Assembly (NCBI GenBank): GCA_016936215.1
Contig: JAFGPL010000099.1
Location: 68,190-109,513, forward strand
Length of the DNA stretch: 41,324 nt
Source: Bacteroidales bacterium
Lineage (GTDB): Bacteria > Bacteroidota > Bacteroidia > Bacteroidales > UBA10428
Reading direction: 5' to 3'
A program made the position numbers and the translations under genes. Shown in pieces: positions 16,465 through 24,182 of the stretch; position 1 is the first letter of the stretch, and every line of letters begins with the position of its first letter. The notes beneath the pieces are model-generated. The model saw only the letters and a program-made list of their open reading frames with translations, did no database searches and was not told the origin of the DNA.

Positions 16465-18786
16465 ATGAAAATCAGATTTTTATTTATTTTCTTAATTCTC
16501 AACTTGATTCTTGCAGGTAGCCGGTGCCAAACTCCTTTGCCCGATGAATATAATCTTGTATGGAATAAACAAAGCAGGAATTCATCCGAGTCAATGCCTT
16601 GTGGAGGCGGGGATATTGGTCTGAATGTGTGGGTTGAAAACGGCGACATCCTGTTTTACATATCCCGCAGCGGAACGTTCGATGAAAACAATGGTTTCCT
16701 GAAACCGGGCAGGGTACGGATTAAAATGAACCCGAACCCATTTAGTGGCGCAGTATTCACGCAGGAACTTGTTTTAGAAGATGGAAATATAAAAATCACA
16801 GGTTCTGATCATTCCACGAATGCTTCGGCCTTGATTTGGGTAGACATATACAATCCGGTGATTCATGTTGAAATTAGTACCAGCAGTCCTGTTGATGTTG
16901 AAGTAACATATGAGAACTGGCGATACCGTGACCTGCAATTGAGAAAAACAGAGAGTTTCGCAAATTCTTTTAAATGGTCGCCATTTGACAGCCTGAAAAC
17001 ATTGCGGGACGAGGTCTTGTTTAGAGCAGACAATTTACTTTTTTATCATCGCAACAGGAAACAAACCGTATTTGATGTTACCGTGGAACAACAGTCGTTG
17101 GACAAGGTTAAAGAACAACTATTCAATCCTTTAAATAATCTCACTTTTGGCGGTTTGATGACAGCGAAGAACATGAAACCCGATGGCACTGTCACTGGAA
17201 AATATCTTGATACCGAATTTAAAGGGTGGAAACTGAAAAGCCGAAACGCTTCAAAGTTGCATCATATACGTATCTTTCTGCATACTGCCAAGACAGATAC
17301 CTTTGAAGAATGGGAAGACGGTCTGGAACGTTTGATAAAGCATTACTTAAAGACTGAGAAACCGGCTTACAGCAAAACCACCGCCTGGTGGCGTGAATAC
17401 TGGAAAAGAAGCTTTATTATAATTCAGCCCGGCCATTCTGATCCCAATTCACCAGAATGGCAGGCAGGGCGTAATTATCAGCTTTTCAGGTATATGCTTG
17501 GCTGCAATGCTTTTGGTGAATATCCGACCAAATTTAATGGCGGTTTGTTTACATACGATCCACGGTTTACAGATTCAACAAGGAGTTTCACCCCCGATTA
17601 CAGAAACTGGGGCGGAGGAACTTTTACCGCGCAAAATCAGCGGCTGGTATATTTTCCGATGCTAAAGAGCGGTGATTTTGATATGATGAAACCCCAGTTT
17701 GATTTTTATTCAAGAATTCTGAAGAATGCCGAAATGCGGTCTAAAGTATATTGGGGCCATGAAGGCGCTTGTTTCACCGAACAGATGGAGAATTTCGGAT
17801 TGCCTAATTGCACAGAATACGGATGGAACCGTCCTGACTGGTTTGACAAAGGATTAGAATACAATGCATGGCTGGAATACCAGTGGGACACTGCGCTGGA
17901 GTTTTGCCTGATGATACTTGAAACTGAAAGATATGCCGGAAAAGACATAACAGAATATTTGCCATTGATTGAGAGTTGCCTGACCTTTTTCAACGAACAT
18001 TACCAATACCTCGCCAAAAGACGTGGCATAAAGGCTTTTGACGGCAACGGAAAACTAATCCTATATCCGGGAACAGCATGTGAGACATACAAGATGGCAT
18101 ATAACCCGGTTTCAACCGTTGCAGCACTAAATAAAATCTTATCAAGAGTCATTGAATTGCCTGAGAACTATCTTGATGCCCAAGCCAGGGAAAAATGGCA
18201 GTTGATGCTTAAACGCATACCACCGTTAAGTTTCAGGGAGATCAACGGGCATAAGACCATTGCACCAGCCAGGTTGTGGGAAAGGGTAAATAACACCGAA
18301 ACACCGCAGTTATACCCGGTTTTTCCATGGGGAATTTATGGAATTGGTAAGCCTGATCTGGATATAGCATTAAATACCTGGAACCATGATCCCGACGCAA
18401 TAAAATTCAGAAGCCATGTTGGATGGAAGCAGGACAATATCTTTGCGGCAAGATTAGGGCTGACTAAAGAAGCCTCTGACCTGACCCTATTGAAACTGAA
18501 AGATTCGGGCCGCAGGTTTCCTGCATTCTGGGGACCCGGTTTTGACTGGGTACCGGACCATAACTGGGGAGGGAGCGGAATGATCGGACTTCAGGAGATG
18601 CTGATGCAGGTTTATGACAAAAAGATTTATCTTTTCCCTGCCTGGCCAGAGACCTGGGATGTTCATTTTAAGCTGCATGCACCTTACAACACCACAGTAG
18701 AAGGAATTTTCAGGGATGGTAAACTTGAAAATCTAATAGTTATACCCGAAGAAAGAAAAAATGATATCATCAACATGTTTGAGTAA
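16465..18786 (+). CDS. DUF5703-type exported protein, probable glycoside hydrolase with (alpha/alpha)6-like fold
   Basis: This 773-aa protein has a signal peptide (about 1-21). The N-terminal region (MPCGGGDIGLNVWVENGD, then YISRSGTFDENNGFLKPGRV) matches what I know as the DUF5703 domain, which resembles the N-terminal beta-domain of GH95-type enzymes. The middle and C-terminal parts (WWREYWKRSF, then HEGACFTEQMENFG, then WDTALEFCLMILETERY, and a final beta-rich tail) fit an alpha/alpha toroid with a C-terminal beta-domain, as in GH65/GH95-like architecture. Conserved Glu residues in HEGACFTEQME are catalytic candidates. Substrate is unknown. Its position after an acetylesterase suggests action on a deacetylated pectic oligomer. 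I am sure of the gene and only fairly sure of the domain name. Confidence 0.7.
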   Translation: MKIRFLFIFLILNLILAGSRCQTPLPDEYNLVWNKQSRNSSESMPCGGGDIGLNVWVENGDILFYISRSGTFDENNGFLKPGRVRIKMNPNPFSGAVFTQELVLEDGNIKITGSDHSTNASALIWVDIYNPVIHVEISTSSPVDVEVTYENWRYRDLQLRKTESFANSFKWSPFDSLKTLRDEVLFRADNLLFYHRNRKQTVFDVTVEQQSLDKVKEQLFNPLNNLTFGGLMTAKNMKPDGTVTGKYLDTEFKGWKLKSRNASKLHHIRIFLHTAKTDTFEEWEDGLERLIKHYLKTEKPAYSKTTAWWREYWKRSFIIIQPGHSDPNSPEWQAGRNYQLFRYMLGCNAFGEYPTKFNGGLFTYDPRFTDSTRSFTPDYRNWGGGTFTAQNQRLVYFPMLKSGDFDMMKPQFDFYSRILKNAEMRSKVYWGHEGACFTEQMENFGLPNCTEYGWNRPDWFDKGLEYNAWLEYQWDTALEFCLMILETERYAGKDITEYLPLIESCLTFFNEHYQYLAKRRGIKAFDGNGKLILYPGTACETYKMAYNPVSTVAALNKILSRVIELPENYLDAQAREKWQLMLKRIPPLSFREINGHKTIAPARLWERVNNTETPQLYPVFPWGIYGIGKPDLDIALNTWNHDPDAIKFRSHVGWKQDNIFAARLGLTKEASDLTLLKLKDSGRRFPAFWGPGFDWVPDHNWGGSGMIGLQEMLMQVYDKKIYLFPAWPETWDVHFKLHAPYNTTVEGIFRDGKLENLIVIPEERKNDIINMFE

Positions 18787-18861
18787 CTAATCGAAAATTG
18801 TTTATTTTTAAATCCTTATTCCCCTAAAGGGATTATTACATAATAAAAACTTTAAAATAGA

Positions 18862-20481
18862 ATGACCGGTAAGGAACGAATAATCAAAACCATCAGGCTC
18901 GAAGAAACCGATCGCATCCCATGGGTGCCATTTGTTGGATGTCACGGGGCTAAATTACTGAATATCAGCGCAGAGGAATATCTTAAATCTTCGCATCATA
19001 TTGTCAATGGGATCAGTAAAGCCATTGAACTATACCAGCCAGACGGTATCCCTGTGATGTTTGACCTTCAGATTGAAGCTGAAGCGCTCGGATGTAAGCT
19101 GGCCTGGTCCGACAACAATCCTCCCGCTGTTGTTTCGCATGTTTTGTCTGAAGGGGTTAAATTGTCAGACCTGAAAATCCCCGATAAAAACTCAGGACGA
19201 ATACCCCTGATCATAGAAGCAACCGGTTTACTTCGTAAAAAATTTCCGGATACCGCCCTGTATGGTCTTATCACCGGACCTTTCACACTGGCGTTGCATC
19301 TTCTTGGCACCGATATCTTTACAAAGATGATGGAAGTACCTGATGAGATTTTCACATTGCTTGAATTTACAAAAGAGGTCAATAAAGCAATGGCAGATTT
19401 ATATATTGATGCAGGTTGCGATGTGATTGCCGTAGTAGACCCGATGACTTCACAGATTGACCCGGGATCGTTCGAAATGTTTGTCACGCCACCTGCGACG
19501 GAAATTTTTGAATATATCAGAAAAAAGGGTGCCATGGGTTCATTTTTTGTCTGCGGTCATGCACAGCAGAACATTGAAGCGATGTGTGAATGTAAGCCAG
19601 ACAATATTTCGATTGATGAAAATATCCCGCTTGATTTTGTGAAAGATATTGCCATAAGGCATAAAATCAGTTTTGGCGGAAATATTAAGCTCACGGTTAT
19701 ATTGCTGATGGGAACTCCTGAAGATGCACAACGTGATGCACTTGAATGTATGGACCTTGGCGGAAATATTGGTTTTATGCTGGCCCCCGGATGTGACCTG
19801 CCAATGGATACACCGGTTGAAAATCTCCAGGCCATTACAAAACTAATAAATGACAGTTATTTGCAGGAAGTAATCAGGGCAAAGGAAAAAAGTGAATCTG
19901 ACCTTGCCCTTCTGAATATGAAGGATTATGGGAATGCCAACAAAGTGATCGTAGACATTATCACCCTCGACTCGGAATCGTGCGCACCATGCCAATACAT
20001 GGTTGAAGCGGTTAAAACCATTGCTCCTCAATTTGAAGGAATCGTGGAATGGAGGGAGCATGCCATCAAAAAAATGGAGGCGGTGACTTTTATGAATTCG
20101 CTGATGGTAAAAAACATACCAACCATCTGTATTGACGGTAAAATTGCATTTGTATCACAGATTCCCCCAAAACATGAATTGATTGCTGCCATACAGAAGC
20201 GAATAAACGAGAAGCTAAAACTACTCATCAAATCAAGAAATGCAGAGATTTTGATTATCGGAAAAACTGATGAAGAGTGTAAACATGTGAAAATAAATAT
20301 TAAACAAGCCATTCAGGAAACCGGTAAAAACATCAATGTTAATGTTACGACCGATGAAAACATCAGGTTGTCGTTTGGCATAAGCAATACGCCTGCTGTA
20401 GTACTAACTGAACACAAAGTAAAATCACAGGGGGAGGTGCCTAAAGTTGAGATAGTCAGGGAGTGGTTGAAGGAGTTGTAG
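18862..20481 (+). CDS. UroD/MtaA-like methyltransferase homologue fused to two thioredoxin-like domains
   Basis: This 539-aa cytoplasmic protein has three parts. Residues 1 to about 340 are a COG0407 UroD/MtaA-like barrel (MTGKERIIKTIRLEETDRIP at the start, LAPGCDLPMDTPVEN near the end). The zinc-motif cysteines are Cys231 (FVCGH) and Cys311 (APGCD), 79 residues apart. The His that normally precedes the first Cys by two residues is Phe229, and a His follows at 233. Residues of about 350-435 form a small thioredoxin-like domain with an intact CAPC motif (Cys374, Cys377) and a cis-Pro-like NIPTICIDGK. Residues of about 440-539 look like a second such domain (STPAVV equivalent NTPAVVL) with only one cysteine, Cys473. 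The fusion suggests thiol or disulfide chemistry coupled to the methyltransferase site. Substrate is not known. Confidence 0.85.
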   Translation: MTGKERIIKTIRLEETDRIPWVPFVGCHGAKLLNISAEEYLKSSHHIVNGISKAIELYQPDGIPVMFDLQIEAEALGCKLAWSDNNPPAVVSHVLSEGVKLSDLKIPDKNSGRIPLIIEATGLLRKKFPDTALYGLITGPFTLALHLLGTDIFTKMMEVPDEIFTLLEFTKEVNKAMADLYIDAGCDVIAVVDPMTSQIDPGSFEMFVTPPATEIFEYIRKKGAMGSFFVCGHAQQNIEAMCECKPDNISIDENIPLDFVKDIAIRHKISFGGNIKLTVILLMGTPEDAQRDALECMDLGGNIGFMLAPGCDLPMDTPVENLQAITKLINDSYLQEVIRAKEKSESDLALLNMKDYGNANKVIVDIITLDSESCAPCQYMVEAVKTIAPQFEGIVEWREHAIKKMEAVTFMNSLMVKNIPTICIDGKIAFVSQIPPKHELIAAIQKRINEKLKLLIKSRNAEILIIGKTDEECKHVKINIKQAIQETGKNINVNVTTDENIRLSFGISNTPAVVLTEHKVKSQGEVPKVEIVREWLKEL

Positions 20482-20668
20482 GAAGAGGTGTTAATGTGCT
20501 AATGTGCTAATTTGTTAATTATAGAATTTGAAGAAGAGAAAATGGGAAGATGAGAGGATGTGGTAATAAAACAATTTGAAAATTAGTTAATTAGACAATT
20601 TGAGAATGGGTAACTGATAAGGTGAGAAGTGAGATTTAGAGATGAAAGAATTTCAATTTTAATTAAGA
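20482..20668 (+). repeat. Degenerate short direct repeats in the intergenic region before the CobW-like gene
   Basis: This stretch contains tandem copies of an 8-mer (TAATGTGC TAATGTGC, then TAATTTGT TAATTATA near 20491-20522). Scattered AATTTGAA/AATTTGAG/AATTAG units follow to about 20600, and the rest is purine-rich. It has no credible open frame. Low-complexity repeats of this style recur between genes in many Bacteroidota genomes (general recollection, not checked). It separates the UroD-thioredoxin gene from the CobW-like gene. Confidence 0.5.
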
Positions 20669-21592
20669 ATGTCAAAAATACCGGTTTATCTGATTACAGG
20701 ATTTCTGGGAAGCGGGAAGACTACTTTTTTAGAACATGCCTTGGATTTTTTTAATGGAAAGGGTAAAATTGGCATTGTACAGAATGAATTTGCACCTGCC
20801 AATATTGACGGCAAAGAACTCAAACGCACAGTAAATGCCGATTTTAACCTACTTGAAATCAATAACGGGTCGGTATTCTGTGTCTGCCTGCTTTCGGGAT
20901 TTATCAAATCGCTAATAAGCTTTATCGAACAGTATCATCCCGATGTTATATTGCTTGAATGCAGCGGTCTTTCTGATGTTCTATCAGTTGCCCAGGTATT
21001 TGATGCACCTACCCTTCAGAATCTGGTTTACCTGTCAGGCACCATTTGCATCATTGATGCGGTAAATTTTGAAAAAACCATTACCCTGATGCCGCGTGTG
21101 AAGCACCAGATTATGCTTGCAGACTACCTGCTTATCAATAAAGCAGATATGGTGGAGGATACCGGTAAAATACTTCAGGCTGCCAAAAAAATAAATCCTT
21201 TCGGGAAAATTTACACCACAGTTTATTGCAATGCCCCACCCGATGAGATTTTTCAACCTGTAAAACAACCATCCTGGGAAAAACTGCCCGGGTTTATGGC
21301 ATCAGCTAATTCCGTTAGGCCCGAAATACAATCGGCTGTATTTCGTTCTGTCAAACCCCTGAAAAGCATTCATCTTGAACAATTTATCTGTGCTGTGATA
21401 TCAAAAACATACCGGGTTAAAGGAATTATATGGCTTGATAATAACAAGCATATTTCCCTGCAATCAGTATTCGAAGAGAGTAAATATGCTGAAGTAGTTA
21501 CAGATGATAGACAAACTGAGTTGATTGCAGTCGGCAAAGAGGTGGATGCAGGGTCACTAAAAAGATTATACCACTTTTATAACCAGTCTTAA
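20669..21592 (+). CDS. CobW/COG0523-family GTPase, putative metallochaperone
   Basis: This 307-aa cytoplasmic protein has a Walker A GFLGSGKTT (11-19), a QNEFAPANIDG switch-like region, LLECSGLSDV (Walker B area) and the guanine-specificity motif NKAD. A C-terminal CobW_C-like domain follows (FRSVKPLKSIHLEQF, then VKGIIWLDN). COG0523 GTPases deliver metals such as zinc or cobalt-related cofactors to client proteins. The usual GCxCC metal motif is altered here to GSVFCVC: two of the three usual cysteines are Ser68 and Phe70, while Cys71 remains and Cys73 is extra. It follows the UroD-thioredoxin gene and is 13 bases from the esterase gene. A role in loading zinc into the UroD-like proteins is inferred. 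Confidence 0.85.
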   Translation: MSKIPVYLITGFLGSGKTTFLEHALDFFNGKGKIGIVQNEFAPANIDGKELKRTVNADFNLLEINNGSVFCVCLLSGFIKSLISFIEQYHPDVILLECSGLSDVLSVAQVFDAPTLQNLVYLSGTICIIDAVNFEKTITLMPRVKHQIMLADYLLINKADMVEDTGKILQAAKKINPFGKIYTTVYCNAPPDEIFQPVKQPSWEKLPGFMASANSVRPEIQSAVFRSVKPLKSIHLEQFICAVISKTYRVKGIIWLDNNKHISLQSVFEESKYAEVVTDDRQTELIAVGKEVDAGSLKRLYHFYNQS

Positions 21593-21605
21593 AAGGATAG
21601 AAAAC

Positions 21606-22535
21606 ATGTACAGATTATTCAAATTTTTCCTCTGCTTATCCTTTATCATAACTACTGTTGCAGCTCACCCACAGGAGTTTTTACCTCTTTGGCAGTCAGG
21701 TAAAATGCCAAATTCGAAAGGCATTGATATTAACGAAAAGATTGTTAACAACAGAATGCTGCAGGTTGAAACACCAGGTATCTATGTTTTTTTGGCTGCA
21801 AAGGAAGAAAACAACGGGGGAGCAGTACTTATCTGCCCTTCGGGTGGGTATCATCACCTGACCTATGACCTTGGGGGATTTCAGCTTGCCAAATGGTTCA
21901 ATACCATCGGCATGAATGCATTTGTACTTATTTACAGACTGCCTACTTCGCCTGATCTTGCTGAAAAGCATACAGCGCCGTTGCAGGATGCGCAGCGGGC
22001 AATGAAAATTATCAGGGCAAATGCAGACAGATGGAACATCAATCCTGACAAAACCGGTGTAATGGGCGCCTCGGCTGGCGGACATCTGGCATCAACCCTT
22101 GCCACATTTAAAGATGACATTTCAAAAACCGGTGATTCAATTGACAGGTTTGATTATAAACCTGAATTCCAAATCCTGGTTTCTCCGGTTATTACAATGA
22201 ATACATATACCCATATGGGTAGCCGGAATAATCTTTTAGGCGAATCGCCCGCACAGGAACTGGTTCTGAGATATTCAAACGAACTACACGTTGACAGTCT
22301 CACCCCACCCTGTTTCCTGGTACACGCCCAGAACGACAAAGCTGTAAATCCACAGAACAGTCTGCTTTATTTTCAGGCGCTTCAGGAATACCATGTTAAA
22401 GCCAGCCTGCATATCTTTCCATTCGGAGGCCATTCCATCGGATTGACACGAAATCCCGGATCAACACAACTCTGGGTGACGCTTTGTGAAGCATGGTTAA
22501 AAGAGATGGGGTTTAATAAAACAGAAAAAGAGTAA
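21606..22535 (+). CDS. Exported alpha/beta-hydrolase esterase (COG0657 type), probable carbohydrate acetylesterase
   Basis: This 309-aa protein has a signal peptide (about 1-22). An alpha/beta-hydrolase fold carries the oxyanion region CPSGGYHHLTYDLGG, the nucleophile elbow GASAGG (Ser156), the acid Asp244 in AQNDKAVNP and His276 in FGGHSIG. This subgroup is usually labelled acetylxylan esterase or xylanase-B-like esterase. Here it more likely removes acetyl groups from pectic oligosaccharides, complementing the SASA-type esterase at the start of the same gene group. The role in pectin is inferred from context. It is the last gene before the hairpin at 22633. Confidence 0.85.
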   Translation: MYRLFKFFLCLSFIITTVAAHPQEFLPLWQSGKMPNSKGIDINEKIVNNRMLQVETPGIYVFLAAKEENNGGAVLICPSGGYHHLTYDLGGFQLAKWFNTIGMNAFVLIYRLPTSPDLAEKHTAPLQDAQRAMKIIRANADRWNINPDKTGVMGASAGGHLASTLATFKDDISKTGDSIDRFDYKPEFQILVSPVITMNTYTHMGSRNNLLGESPAQELVLRYSNELHVDSLTPPCFLVHAQNDKAVNPQNSLLYFQALQEYHVKASLHIFPFGGHSIGLTRNPGSTQLWVTLCEAWLKEMGFNKTEKE

Positions 22536-22632
22536 AAGCCTCAATAAATTATTGATAATGAGACAATAAGTTTTCAAATTATAGTTTATTGTAAAAGAAT
22601 ATTACGTTCATCCTCCGTTCAAAAGCCGTTAC

Positions 22633-22667
22633 AATCTTTCCAAAAGTTTCAAACTTTTGGAAAGATT
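22633..22667. terminator. Perfect 17-bp inverted repeat between convergent genes
   Basis: Arms 22633-22649 and 22651-22667 are perfectly complementary with a single central base (AATCTTTCCAAAAGTTT, then C, then its complement). It lies between the stop of the plus-strand esterase and the stop of the minus-strand isomerase, where a bidirectional terminator is expected. Neither side has a strong T-run, so it may act as a structural or 3'-end-protecting hairpin rather than a classic intrinsic terminator. Confidence 0.65.
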
Positions 22668-22697
22668 AACAAGTTGTATTCTGTTCACCGGAATTAC

Positions 22698-24119
22698 TCA
22701 TCCATGCAAATACAGCTCCCATCCGAGGTAATTATCTACAGCTTCGGCCAATATATCAGATACATTGCCCCTAACCATGGCCACATGATGTTCAAAACCG
22801 TTTTTACACATAAATTTCAAAAGTGTTTGCAAATCTGGCACACGTGTAACAGCAATACCCCCGTCCATTCCGTAAGGATCGTCTGTAAAATCGCCCTCAC
22901 CCAGGTAAGATTTAATCAAGCCGTACGTATCATCTGTTGAAATCCTGAAGTAAGTCATTGGACCTGCTTTTACCTTACCCTTGACTGCGCCGAAACAGTT
23001 TTCCTGTCCAAGGGTAGTGCCCAGCACATCAAGGTTTGATATTTCAATCTGGTTTTCGAAAAAGCTTTTCGGGTAATTGCTGCAGTGGGTGCAAACGCAC
23101 ATGTTTCTGTCTTCACCGAAATTATTGTTCCAGTCGAGCAGCGCCGGCGGACGCCCTGCAGCCAGGGCTAACATGTACATTGATATTACACCCGCAATAT
23201 CCACTTCACATGCACAAGGGATCATTTTCTCTCCCAACATACTCATTGACAGGCATGTAGCGCATCCATAATTCTTTTGTATTGATTCCCAGCATTGAAT
23301 AGCGGCAGCATCAATTTCATTTTCGGCTATCCATTTCTCGATGGCAAGCCCGAATTTAGCCTGAATGGAAATCTTCTCCTCGTGTATTGAGGAAGGTATC
23401 TTACCATATGCCTTGATCTCTGCAATTTTACCTTTCAGTGCCCCTGCATTTTTGTCAATCCTTTGCGCTTCACCCAGTATTTCAGATAGATCAACCGGGA
23501 CAACGGTAATACCTGATGCCTGTAACAATTTTTCGCTGGCACGCATGGTCTGGAAAGCAGCAGGTCTTGCGCCGATTGCACCAATGCGTGCATGCTTTAA
23601 TCCATTTACCACCCTGCAAACAGCGGCAAAACGGTTGATGTCTGCTGTAAACTCATCACTATTAATTTTACAGGTATGGTATGTAGTGTCAGTAAATTGT
23701 ATACCATACTGGTACAGGTTATTGCAGACCGACAACTTGCCGCAGAATGCATCACGGCGGCTCTTCACATCTACCTTGTCATTGTCGTCATCCACAGCCT
23801 GAACAAGGATGGGAACCTTCAATTCTGCCAGTTTCAATGTATTGATAATGCCCAGTTCATCGCCAAAATTGGGGAGGGTTATGATAATCCCGTCAATAAT
23901 ACTTCTGTTTTTGCTGAACAAATCTGCACATTTTTTTGCATCGGATAATGTTTCTATCGCCCCGGTGGGTGTTTCCCCTGCAGGAAGAATGACCAGTCCG
24001 AAACCCATTTTTTCGAGTTTTTCAATGATTTGTTTACGGCCTTCCTGTGCAAGCTTAGAATTGAAGATATTTCTTGTACCGACGATAACGCCGAAAGTTA
24101 ATTTTTGTTTGTATGCCAT
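22698..24119 (-). CDS. L-fucose/L-arabinose isomerase-like sugar ketol-isomerase
   Basis: This 473-aa cytoplasmic protein matches the L-fucose/L-arabinose isomerase fold. The N-terminal Rossmann-like half contains IDGIIITLPNFGDE and VPILVQAVDD. The C-terminal half contains IQCWESIQKNYG, CACEVDIAGVISMYML and GPMTYFRISTDD. The Glu in CWES and the Glu/Asp pair in CEVD correspond to likely metal-binding and catalytic residues of the family. It would convert an aldose to a ketose. It is not of the RhaA (rhamnose isomerase) type. As last gene of an operon with GH78 and GH127, substrates could be L-arabinose, L-fucose, a methylated deoxy sugar or a relative. The exact sugar is unclear. Confidence 0.8.
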   Translation of the reverse strand: MAYKQKLTFGVIVGTRNIFNSKLAQEGRKQIIEKLEKMGFGLVILPAGETPTGAIETLSDAKKCADLFSKNRSIIDGIIITLPNFGDELGIINTLKLAELKVPILVQAVDDDNDKVDVKSRRDAFCGKLSVCNNLYQYGIQFTDTTYHTCKINSDEFTADINRFAAVCRVVNGLKHARIGAIGARPAAFQTMRASEKLLQASGITVVPVDLSEILGEAQRIDKNAGALKGKIAEIKAYGKIPSSIHEEKISIQAKFGLAIEKWIAENEIDAAAIQCWESIQKNYGCATCLSMSMLGEKMIPCACEVDIAGVISMYMLALAAGRPPALLDWNNNFGEDRNMCVCTHCSNYPKSFFENQIEISNLDVLGTTLGQENCFGAVKGKVKAGPMTYFRISTDDTYGLIKSYLGEGDFTDDPYGMDGGIAVTRVPDLQTLLKFMCKNGFEHHVAMVRGNVSDILAEAVDNYLGWELYLHG

Positions 24120-24182
24120 GGTTTTTTTGAATTGTTGATTACTAAGTAAAAATATACATTATTCACAAAATCTGATCAGGTT

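Noticed and set aside
23365-23802. A 145-codon plus-strand frame within the isomerase gene
   Set aside because: It is antisense to a well-supported coding region with no recognisable domain. Similar shadow frames occur under most genes here.
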